Assembly: GCA_036898135.1 (NCBI GenBank)
Contig: CM072512.1
Coordinates: 38,563,145 to 38,627,144 of the forward strand
Direction of reading: 5' to 3'
Origin: Oncomelania hupensis
Lineage: Eukaryota > Mollusca > Gastropoda > Littorinimorpha > Pomatiopsidae
DNA length: 64,000 bases
Positions 24,822 through 31,519 of this stretch are shown one piece after another (within the stretch, counting starts at the first letter, position 1; each line of letters opens with the position of its first letter). The translations under genes and the position numbers were made by a program. The notes under the pieces were generated by a model. The model saw only the letters and a list, made by a program, of their open reading frames with translations, ran no database searches and had not been told where the DNA came from.

Positions 24822-25115
24822 AGGAACCCGTGCGCGCTCTGTCCATCTCCTTTTCCCCCTCTCTCTTTGTGCGTACCACACCACGCTACGATTAAGCATG
24901 ACAACTGACATCCTGTGTTTTGAACTCGAAACTTTGTTTCCTACTTCCAGGAGTGTACAGCTGAGTGCCAGAGGATGTGCACAGCGCAGGGCACCAATTG
25001 CGAACACGTGGTGATAAACACAGGTGGCAAAAAATGTTACCTGAAATATCGCAATCCCTCTCAACCTCTGACGGCTTACGCAGGTGCCATCTACATGAAA
25101 AGGACCTGCGCTTAA
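14422..25115 (+). CDS. Secreted cysteine-rich protein with PAN/apple-like segments, 4 exons
   Basis: Coding exons: 14,422-14,755, 17,569-17,742, 18,624-18,730 and 24,951-25,115. The donors are GTACGT, GTAGGT and GTGAGC and the acceptors CAG, CAG and CAG. Phases 1, 1 and 0 close to 780 nt, giving 259 residues and TAA. I chose the ATG at 14,422 because it starts a typical signal peptide (Met-Phe-Ala-Glu..., hydrophobic core Phe-Tyr-Leu-Ala-Leu-Ile-Phe). The open frame extends a little upstream but without an ATG. After the signal comes a PAN-like piece (Cys-Ala-Asn-Ile-Cys...Cys-Asn-Ala), then a Cys-dense EB-like module in exon 2, then a second PAN-like piece ending Gly-Gly-Lys-Lys-Cys-Tyr-Leu. 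The protein is probably extracellular and ligand-binding. I know no named orthologue. An upstream non-coding exon is possible. Confidence 0.75.
14849..16358. mobile_element. Large AT-rich fold-back element, TA target site (family F2)
   Basis: Inverted ends: the left reads TGGAATTCCCTTT and the right AAAGGGAATTCCA, with a TA on each side (14,847-14,848 and 16,359-16,360). The homology of the arms runs inward for about 350-500 bp on each side and surrounds a non-repetitive core (about 15,215-15,830). The arms are made of repeats of the palindrome TAAATAATGCATTATTTA and variants. The element has no coding capacity and sits in intron 1 of the secreted-protein gene. Its architecture matches family F1, although the sequences differ. 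Confidence 0.8.
16866..17426 (+). mobile_element. Solo LTR (family L1, copy 2)
   Basis: Begins TGTTAC and ends GCAACA. The perfect 5-bp duplication GTTAC lies on both sides (16,861-16,865 and 17,427-17,431). It is homologous along its length to the inverted LTR at 3,855-4,493 and keeps the CTATATAAG box (about 17,199) and AATAAA (about 17,290). It lacks the roughly 60-bp block of copy 1 that contains GTCCCCTATACG. It lies in intron 1 of the secreted-protein gene in the sense direction, so its TATA box and poly(A) signal face the same way as the gene. Confidence 0.85.
17791..17878. repeat. (CTGT)n(CT)n microsatellite
   Basis: A few CTGT units, then an essentially perfect CT run, about 50 bp downstream of exon 2's donor. 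Confidence 0.9.
18341..18377. repeat. Poly(A) tract
   Basis: About 37 A residues, possibly the tail of an old retroposed sequence. No element body is recognised upstream. Confidence 0.7.
19670..20030. repeat. Interspersed repeat family R3, fragment
   Basis: Shares blocks with 23,690-23,900: an AAGGTCAAG motif, TTTCTAAATACATTTT, a 'tatctcaaaa/aatatctcgaaa' block and TTAGATTATTCGTATTTGTACTT. It lies immediately before the LINE at 20,092, which may have inserted into it. Confidence 0.55.
20092..22530 (+). CDS. LINE ORF2-type protein, endonuclease remnant plus reverse transcriptase
   Basis: An uninterrupted 812-codon frame. It opens inside the endonuclease (Val-Asp-Leu-Asn-Val-His-Phe-Asp, then Pro-Thr-His-Ala-Arg-Gly-His-Thr-Leu-Asp, then Thr-Ser-Asp-His-Ser), so the N-terminal half of that domain is missing. 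A complete reverse transcriptase follows: Asn-Phe-Arg-Pro-Ile-Ser-Asn-Leu, Leu-Leu-Asp-Leu-Ser-Ala-Ala-Phe-Asp-Thr, Gly-Val-Pro-Gln-Gly-Ser-Val-Leu-Gly-Pro, and the catalytic Phe-Ala-Asp-Asp at about residues 531-534. The C-terminus is the usual Ile-Trp-Asn-Ser-Leu-Pro...Phe-Lys-Lys-Met-Leu-Lys-Thr block. The closest type is CR1/L2-like. The lack of stops over 2.4 kb means recent insertion. It lies sense in intron 3 of the secreted-protein gene. Confidence 0.85.
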   Translation: MTHMFLMKLAIFMVDLNVHFDTPMKALPAKVIDIFEQFGLVQAVTEPTHARGHTLDVAVHRQSDNVIHAVKVTHVLTSDHSTVLCSLNIPLPKVVPEYIQVRNLRAIDFEKFKADLCEFFTTCPFPTCEQLNLFMRSLLDKHAPLKQRRLHGHKSAPWFASIAQELLALRRARRKAERKWLKTRLTVDRQIFEIAKNAVTVLTDRAKQDHFCEKVSSAKSHKELFNIVNTMTGKTGPADLPTSIEPEKLPDAFVQYFQNKIAKIRHNLDSTAVVSPQSEVEPFMGIPFLSFTPVSETEVGEILKKMPPKSCERDPIPTSLLLQHIDTVLPAITVIVNESLSSGTVPQDLKTAVVRPLLKKCNLDPNELKNFRPISNLPFLSKLLEKVVLKQLQAHLASNSLCSPYQSAYRQGHSTETTLTCMMNDMLIDLDENKVSILALLDLSAAFDTIDHEILIARLQSCFGVGGTAIQWFRSYISERFQYVSVGGLRSESVSLEYGVPQGSVLGPILFTLYIKPLADLFSQHNVKQQSFADDTQLKASAKLCDLSIATKSIQNCTADVRDWMMVNKLQLNQDKTEILLASKYNAKKYLPTEMQIGENTIAFSECVRNLGVLFDSSLSMKKQVSKVCQLANYELRRISGIRRYLTTDATKTLVVSFVLSRLDYGNSLLAGAPSSLTKKLQKVQNSAARLILRSQRRQHITPLLKELHWLKVSARIQYKVACMCYNALSNNTPRYLSDLLQIYTPSRSLRSSNDTMKLKPRAFTNKSCGERSFSFQGPLIWNSLPADVRHATSYNSFKKMLKTYLFTATYN
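20092..22686 (+). mobile_element. 5'-truncated young LINE with its 3' tail
   Basis: The coding part is followed by a 3' UTR with a GT-rich run and the tail GCGCTTTGATCTCTGCGAGG, then AAAGCGCC and TATAAATAAATAAATAAT running into (AAT)n. The same GCGCTTTGA...GCGC...TATA...(ATT)n architecture ends the SINE at 25,811-26,252 and retroposon tails at 48,253 and 61,266. The exact 5' end is unclear. Confidence 0.8.
22687..23900. repeat. Interspersed repeat family R3 rich in TGACCTTGA motifs
   Basis: The start (22,690-22,870) is present inverted at 43,720-43,905: ACATGAAAATGAGTGCCCAG, AAATGAAACGGTGGCATTAAAATG, and a CAAATAAA block. Across it, TGACCTTGA or its reverse TCAAGGTCA occurs at about 22,794, 23,059, 23,166, 23,216, 23,377 and 23,730. 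A near-duplicate block (GTGTGTGAGTRTCTG...CATTKRAATGGCMTGCCAT) occurs at about 23,622 and 23,845. There is no coding capacity. I do not recognise the family. Confidence 0.65.
24325..24440. repeat. (ATT)n/(TTC)n microsatellite
   Basis: Mixed ATT, CTT and TTC units, then a pure ATT run. It may be the tail of a retroposon, but no body is seen. Confidence 0.85.
24749..24820. repeat. (TC)n microsatellite
   Basis: A perfect TC run about 130 bp before exon 4 of the secreted-protein gene, merging into the pyrimidine-rich end of intron 3. Confidence 0.9.
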
Positions 25116-25551
25116 AGTTGAACCAAAGAGCTTATTCCGGAAAGAGAGGGAACTTCCATTATGTCCTATACAAAAATGCGAGACGCTCTCACGGATTATT
25201 TCCCTTTGCTCGGGCTGGCTATATTTCACCATCTGCTATATGAATGATCTGTGCGTGGTAACTTATTGAGCCTATGCCATTGCAAAAGAACATTTTTATG
25301 GCAACGTTTGCAAACACCAAACTTTTAACCATCATTATTATTAACATTCCGCTACTGCTGTCTTTTTTTTGTGTGTTTTTGTTTATATTTACTTATTGGC
25401 ATTTATTAGGTGCTTTTATGCTGCTTATGTGTGTATGTCATAGGTTCGTTTTCTGCCCTGGAATTTATTATTTTTTAATCAATGACAGATATTTTAAAAT
25501 AAAAATATGCATGACAGACTGTTTCATTTATCCGAAACTAAATCCGTAATC

Positions 25552-25552
<1 letters not shown>

Positions 25553-25633
<81 letters not shown>

Positions 25634-25647
25634 GAGAGAGAGAGAGC
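25553..25647. repeat. (GA)n microsatellite inside THAP element copy A
   Basis: About 95 bp with one CGAG interruption. The same run in copy B (44,842-45,071) is about 230 bp, so it has changed length greatly since the copies split. Confidence 0.9.
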
Positions 25648-25810
25648 TCTGTCATTCAATCAATTAATCACAATAAAGCACAATAACAAAATTTTTCACT
25701 CACAGTGTGAATTTAATTTATATCAGGTGTCCCCCTATCCCCCAACCCTCTCACCTCCCACATCACTGGCTTAACAAGAGTCAATTCATGGAAAATAATT
25801 AATTAATCAG

Positions 25811-26190
25811 GGGTGGCCTCGTGGCGCAGTGGATAAGTCGCCGATTTCCTATGCCGGAGGTCGCGGGTTCGATTCCCGCAAGGAGCGAACGTATGTGACT
25901 TAGGTACGAGACTATTGAGGTCACCGAGGGTTTTCTCCGGGCACTCCGGTTTCTTCCCTCCCTTCAATAATGGTACAGGACGCAGTCAATATACAAAATT
26001 TCAAAAATAAAAATTCGCTTGTCTTTCCGTCTTCTAATAGCGATCTCCCTGCCTTTACACCACCTGTTTGAATGATGGATGTGTATTTGGTGTGTGTGAG
26101 TGTGGATGAGACAGGTGAGCATGTATGTTGGTATAGATCGCCGCGCTTTGAGCCTTATTGATTTGGGGAAAGGCGCGTATATAGCATCCT

Positions 26191-26252
<62 letters not shown>
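25811..26252 (+). mobile_element. tRNA-derived SINE with LINE-like 3' tail, empty site known
   Basis: The head has an A-box (GTGGCGCAGTGGATAAGTCG, 25,821-25,840) and a B-box (GGGTTCGATTCCCGC, about 25,865-25,879). A body and a tail with GCGCTTTGAGCC...GGGAAAGGCGC...TATATAG follow, then (ATT)n. The direct repeat ATTAATCAG flanks it (25,802-25,810 and 26,253-26,261). The sister transposon at 44,426-45,965 has a single ATTAATCAG at this position and no SINE, which proves the insertion and its borders. Confidence 0.9.
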
Positions 26253-26258
<6 letters not shown>

Positions 26259-26772
26259 CAGACAGAACAATCAGAACCTACTGGCTAGACTACAACATTC
26301 CACGCAATATAGATCTAATGCGCAGAAATTCACAGATCAGAACAAGGACTGAGTTTCTACATTACATTTTTTCCCGTTTACAATCAAACGAAAAGGGATT
26401 ACAACAGATCAAGGACCATTTTTGTGCCTAGGTAAGGGGTTATCTTGCACAGTATTTGATCACGAGGAGAAAACAGACTTAGTCTAATTTAACTTGTTAA
26501 CATAAGCAGTTTGACGAAGCCAAACTGCCAATCTGACATCTACTTTTGAAATATAAGCACAAATATAGTCAAACAACCTAGCAATAACGTAAACAGTGAG
26601 CGACCTGTTGAACGTAAACTGTCAGCAAGCAAACTGTTTTGGATTTAGCACATAGGTATAACATGAATCATTCAAGCCGCTCTCCGATTGTTTTAACACT
26701 AACAACACTGCAGCGGTCTTAGTTTAGGCCTACATAAACACAAAATAATGAAGTTTTTCAATTGCAATTTAC

Positions 26773-26953
26773 CTTTCTTTGTCTCTTGGAAATTTGAAAA
26801 AGGACTTGCCAACACAACATTTCTTGTATCTGGCATTATGGCAATTGATAGCTGTGCAAAAGTCACCGCCCAGCCCTGTTTCACTCGGTCGCCTTTTGAC
26901 TTTCTGCCACGAGCCATTTTCAGCATGTCGACAAGGGAGCATAACTCGTACAT
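26773..26953 (-). pseudogene. THAP zinc-finger exon of transposon copy A, frameshifted
   Basis: The minus-strand frame gives Met-Ala-Arg-Gly-Arg-Lys-Ser-Lys-Gly, then, after a 5-base insertion relative to copy B, Phe-Cys-Thr-Ala-Ile-Asn-Cys-His-Asn and Lys-Ser-Phe-Phe-Lys-Phe-Pro-Arg-Asp. This is the start of a THAP domain (Cys-x4-Cys, then SFF-x-FP). The exon ends at a good donor (GAAAG/GTAAAT, boundary at 26,773). The second Cys-x2-His half would be on a later exon that is absent. The 5-bp insertion breaks the frame. Confidence 0.7.
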
Positions 26954-27019
26954 TTCGTCTCGCGGTTCTGTACCAAGTTCACCCTCTTTCTATCATAAGC
27001 TCTTTGGTTGAACTCCAAT

Positions 27020-27025
27020 AATAAA
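27020..27025 (+). promoter_or_regulatory. AATAAA poly(A) signal, probably of the secreted-protein gene
   Basis: It lies just outside the right end of THAP copy A. With the transposon and one duplication removed, it would be 14 bases after the TAA at 25,113-25,115. The gene now must either use this site after a 1.9-kb transposon-bearing 3' UTR or use a signal inside the transposon, such as AATAAA near 25,672. Confidence 0.5.
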
Positions 27026-27029
27026 ATGT

Positions 27030-27734
27030 AGCCACGTGACAAATTTTTGTCGCCGCAGTTCAGCTTTGAAGGGGTTAGGTTTCCCACATTCAGCATCACA
27101 TGTCATTTTCAAATTCACAAAAGATTTTGAATTATTTTTTTTTCATAGTAAATGATCAAAAGTAAGATTTTGGAACAAATCCATACATTTATTTGTGTAT
27201 GGGTCTGAGTCAAGGGCTAAAAACAGCTGTGAAGCGAGCTCTCGTCAGATTCTACGACAAAACAGCAAATTGAAGAATGATATCTTGTGTATTTTTAATT
27301 GTAATTTTGACGAAGATTTTGATAATCAAAATGGTGACACATCCATAATAAAAGTTTGTTTTTTTATTATTCTTCATTTACTGCAGGTTTTTTGCTGTAT
27401 GATTTCTGTCTGTCTGTAAGTCTGTCTGTTTCTGCAGTGCAAATGGTTATTCGATATGATGATGATGATGATCATTGTTGTCAGGGTGACGACGTGATGA
27501 TTCGTCCTTAAAGCTTACGCAATAGAACGTTAAGCTTCGTTTCCCTCTGTCTGTCTGTCTGTCTGTCTGAAAGACAGTCTACCCCACCCTCGTGCCATTT
27601 TTAAAAATCCCTTTGCAGTCCCCCACTGCTCCCGGTTTGAAGGCTCGAAGTTCTCTGCCTAATGGGATCATTGTGTTTTATTTCCTGCAGTGTGAGAAAT
27701 AGGCCTAAAATCCTATGCTCTTGACCAACCTTGC
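27030..27734. other. Intergenic DNA, nothing recognised
   Basis: AT-rich sequence with small (GAT)n and (CTGT)n runs near 27,459 and 27,548. No exon or element end is visible. Confidence 0.5.
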
Positions 27735-28225
27735 AACAAAAAAAGCCCCAGTGACCAATTGGCAGAAAGCGTCTAATATTCCCAAGCTGATCCAACAGAC
27801 TTCACACACAAATGAAGAGTTTTGTTCCAGAAGAGTTTTCAAGATAAAAAGTAGGTGACTGGTCTAGCGAAGAAGAAGATAGTATAATAGATTCATAGAA
27901 CAGAATAGGAATGAGAAAGAACAAAGAAGAAAAACAGCGACAGTGGAAATTTAAAGCACTGAATTTCCAGAAATTGAGGATACCATACTGAAAATCCCGG
28001 GACCCCCACCGGAGGCACACACAAATGAGGAAGTTTGTCCCGGAAGATTTTCAAGAAAAAAGGTAGGTGACTGGTCTAGCGAAGAAGAAGATAGTACAGT
28101 TGATTGATAGAACAGAATAGGAATGAGAAAGAACAAAGGAGAAAGACAGCAACAGTGAACTTAAAGCACTAAATTTCCAGAAAGTGGGGATATTATTTAT
28201 ACTGAAACCCCCGGCACCCCAACGG
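27735..28225 (-). repeat. Interspersed repeat family R1, two tandem units
   Basis: Two direct copies of a roughly 215-bp unit (about 27,785-28,010 and 28,011-28,225), both homologous to 230-490. The minus-strand frame with Leu-Ser-Ser-Ser-Ser-Leu-Asp-Gln-Ser-Pro stays open in both. Confidence 0.75.
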
Positions 28226-29300
28226 GGGACTCTGAAGGGTACTCCGAGATAAAGTTGCCAGAGTTCCCCATAACGCACTGCAGCGCGTAATGTATGCATA
28301 AAAATACAGAAATGACGCAGAGATTTCAGATCTGTGCGTCTTTATGACGTACAAGTTTTTCTCTGCCAAGACACAGTCATTTTTCGTGACGTTACAGCAA
28401 TGATCGGTATCACTATTGAATTGGTGTTTGTTTATTTTTGCTTAACGGCCACAGACACCTGGTCCAGTGCACAGCAGACGACGATTTTATACTTCCGCTG
28501 ACATAGTTTTGTAGAGTTGTTCCCCTTGCCATTATTTTGCGTAAACATGGCGCTATACATGTGGCTGACGAGGACTTGGTCCGAGACTCAGTCTCAAACT
28601 GATGATGAATCGAGTGTAAGCCTTGCCCAAGCAAGTACTAGTAGTCTGGTAAAAGATAAAACAAAACAAAAAATCAACTGAATTGCCAGAAAGTTATACC
28701 CCCAAGATTACAATATGTCACCAAGCTTGGCCCAATCTTGGTTCAATAATGCGTGCACATTGGGTAACCTACGTAATGTTCCTATATGGAGATTGGTCAA
28801 TATCCGTTTAAGTGGTTCTTGAGATATTGCTTCCGATGAACCGACCAACAGACCGACCCACCGACAGACAGACGGACCGACACTGGCTCGTTCCGATCCC
28901 CCTCACCCCCCCCCCCCACACACACGACTATTTCAAAGTATTTCCAGATAAGTCCGTAAATACAAAAACAACAACCCAATGACCCACATAAGGAGTACTT
29001 CCTAAATAGCTGTCAACATGTATTTTGACCGCTTTTAAGGGGAAGCAACTCTCATTGACCTACTTTACCTACTTTCGGTTTATGCTGTCAACATGTATTG
29101 TGTAACCGCATTTCAGGGGAAGCAACCTACTTTCGGTTTATTTAGGGATAAAACCGCACGCGAGAAGAAGCAACGCTCTGATAGATCTCTCTAACTGAAG
29201 ACTATAGCAGGGACGGGTGAAATTCAATTCAACCTAGTTAGCCACAGCCTGACATTGTCAAAAAGGTAAATGATCTATCTTTTGTTTCATAGAGATTTAT
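28226..29300. other. Intergenic DNA with a possible short open frame
   Basis: An ATG at about 28,548 starts a 40-odd-codon frame (Met-Ala-Leu-Tyr-Met-Trp-Leu-Thr-Arg) that contains a possible donor, but no downstream exon is recognised. From about 28,690 to 28,890 a decayed dispersed repeat ends in GACAGACAGACGGACC units, and a poly(C) run follows near 28,907. Confidence 0.4.
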
Positions 29301-29302
29301 TG

Positions 29303-29306
<4 letters not shown>

Positions 29307-29391
<85 letters not shown>
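29307..29391. repeat. (AT)n microsatellite
   Basis: A perfect AT run of about 85 bp. Confidence 0.95.
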
Positions 29392-29395
<4 letters not shown>

Positions 29396-29780
29396 AAAAA
29401 TAATTCATCAATACAATACATAATTCATACAACTACTATTATAGTTCCCTAACACAATCACATTCTATCAATCCAACAAGTGACAAATACATAGAAGTCA
29501 CTATATGACAGTTTTCATAACCCATTTAATAAATTCGTTCCATTTATACAAGCCACTATCACTTATATCAGTTTCTCTCTCACATGTAATAAATCTAGCC
29601 TTTTATTTAAACATGTAATAATTAGTTTCTAATGGAGGGGAAATTATGGATAAATGTATGGATAAAATAAAGACGATGGAGATTAAAAATAAGAAGAGGA
29701 GGAAGAAGAAGAAATTTAAAAATGTGCGATTTTACTTGGCTGTATATGGCAGTGTCAGTGTCGATGTGATTAACGAATTC
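29392..29780. other. Non-coding stretch, nothing recognised
   Basis: AT-rich, with a purine patch near 29,693. It borders the LINE tail. Confidence 0.5.
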
Positions 29781-31245
29781 CTATCCTATCCTGTAACTCG
29801 AAAGTCGTTGGGGCAAAACAGATGATCCTTTAACCAGCGTACTCCATCTTTCTCTGTCCTCAGCAACCCTCATGGCTTCGCTCAGTGTCAAGCTAGTCCA
29901 CTCACGAATGTTGTCCTCCCAACTCTTTTTCTGTCTCCCTCTTCTTCTGCCTCCTTGCATCATGACTTGCAGGATGGTCTTTGCAATTCCTGATGCTCTG
30001 GTGACGTGCCATACCATCGGAGTTTCCGTTTCTTCACCACTGTGAGCAGGTCATCGTGTTGTTCAATGGCTTGTGTGATGGTCTGTCGGACTTCGTCGTT
30101 GGTTATGAGCTGGGTATAGGAAATGCCCAGAAATCTTCTGTACCACCTCATCTTCGTACTTTGTATTCTTCGTTGTAGGACTAATGTCAGACTCCGTGTT
30201 TCGCAAGCGTATAGGAAGATGGAGATGACAAGGGAGCGCAGCAGCCTAACCTTGGAGTGTAGACTGTGGTCCTGTCTTTCCAAATGGGCTTTAACCTTGT
30301 TAGGGCAGCAGTTGTTTTGTGCGATCTTGGAGATGACTTCCTGTCGGGACCCATTGTTTGATATAATGGCTCCAAATTATTTGAAGCTATGCACCGCCTT
30401 GAGAGATTGGCCTTGGACTTTGATGTCCGTGTTGATGCCTTTGGTGTTGTTGGTCATCATTTTGGTCTTCCCTGCACTTACTTCCATTCCAATGGCTCTG
30501 AAGGCCAGTGGTGTTAAGCCTCTGCACCAGCTATTCACGTTCCCGTTCCTTTCCAGCCATTCCATCAATGGCATCTGCAAAACAGAGGTTGGAGATTGCT
30601 CTGTGCCTCCATGATCTGCAAGGGCATCTGACATGATGCGCTCCAGGCCGGAAGATATTGAAGAGTGTTGGAGAGAGTAGGCATCCTTGACGCACGCCGA
30701 TTGATGTTCTGAACCAGTTCTCAATGGCGCTGTTGTAGAGGACTGTACTGATAACCTTGTCATACAAGCTTTTGTTGACTTCAATAATGTTAGGACTGAT
30801 ATGTTGTACACTCTCATGGTTGCCCACAGAGCTGCATGGCAGACTCGGTCAAAGGCTTTCTTGAAGTCTACAAACACATGATGTTGTTGGTGCTGTAGGT
30901 ATTTCTCGCAAATTATTCTGAGCTAGATTGAAAATCTGCTCAGTGGTACTTCGCCCTACCCTGTTCAATCCTACTTGTTCTTCGGGTATGATTTGTTCAG
31001 TTTGGGGTTTCAACCTGTTGAGAATTATTTTCAGGAGGACTTTGCTGGGATAGCTGATGAGGCTGATGGTGCGGTAATTTTCACACTGCTGAAGGTTACC
31101 CTTTTGGGAAGAGTGGTGACAAGCGACTGGGTCCATGGTGTAGGCCATTCCCCCCTCTGCCAGATCTGTTTATAGATCTCATTTTTTACATGAGCTGCAG
31201 CCTGTTTTATCGAGTGCCTTGTCTCTGTTTTCCTAATCAAAGCTC
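29781..31245 (-). mobile_element. LINE reverse-transcriptase copy, 5'-truncated (family N1)
   Basis: Read on the minus strand, broken frames give the order Trp-Pro-Thr-Pro-Trp, Asn-Tyr-Arg-Thr-Ile-Ser-Leu-Ile, Phe-Val-Asp-Phe-Lys-Lys-Ala-Phe-Asp-Arg, Gly-Val-Arg-Gln-Gly-Cys-Leu-Leu-Ser-Pro, Phe-Ala-Asp-Ala in place of FADD, Tyr-Ala-Cys-Glu, Val-Lys-Lys-Arg-Lys-Leu-Arg-Trp-Tyr-Gly, Gly-Arg-Gln-Lys-Lys-Ser-Trp-Glu-Asp and Ser-Ser-Val-Leu-Pro-Gln-Arg. It ends in a short GGATA-type tail at 29,781-29,797. Several frameshifts and the lost second catalytic Asp show it is dead. The same C-terminus and tail occur at 36,760-37,852. Confidence 0.85.
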
Positions 31246-31516
31246 GATCTGTTTAAAAGTTTAAATTATACATAAAGTAAAAAAAATTGTCAAAGAAGAC
31301 AAAACAGCAAATTACCTGTGCATTATTTGCTGATCTGACTGGGAAAAAAATACGCTAGCACGGTGACAGTACGCACGCACGTGCATGCATAGGCCCTACG
31401 ACACCAGCGCTAGAACCACGTGATCGATAGATCGAAATATGAGATTTTTTTTTTTAAAGCTATTCGAATCATTTGGAGTGTGCGTGCACCGGTGAGTGAA
31501 GAGGAGTGAGTGGGGG
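31246..31516. other. Non-coding stretch, nothing recognised
   Basis: Unique-looking DNA between the LINE and the Harbinger element. Confidence 0.5.
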
Positions 31517-31519
31517 TTA

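Larger units (their letters stand above)
25123..27007 (-). mobile_element. Non-autonomous THAP-type DNA transposon, copy A (carries a SINE)
   Basis: The ends are inverted (CCAAAGAGCTTAT at 25,123 and its reverse ending at 27,007), flanked by TTGAA at 25,118-25,122 and 27,008-27,012. The whole element is homologous to 44,426-45,965. Orientation is given by the single retained coding exon on the minus strand, which has a THAP zinc-finger signature. A (GA)n run and a 442-bp SINE lie inside. No transposase core is present. THAP domains head the transposases of P and Kolobok elements among others. The duplication length (5 bp, or 3 bp if the ends are set differently) does not settle the superfamily. 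Confidence 0.75.

Noticed and set aside
25811..25890. A functional tRNA gene
   Set aside because: A- and B-boxes are present but the acceptor stem does not close. The head continues into a SINE body with tail and target duplication. The same holds for 9,068-9,178 and 56,198-56,270.
26699..26953. An independent host gene with a THAP domain
   Set aside because: The exon lies inside a transposon present twice in the window, with a frameshift in one copy and no later exons.
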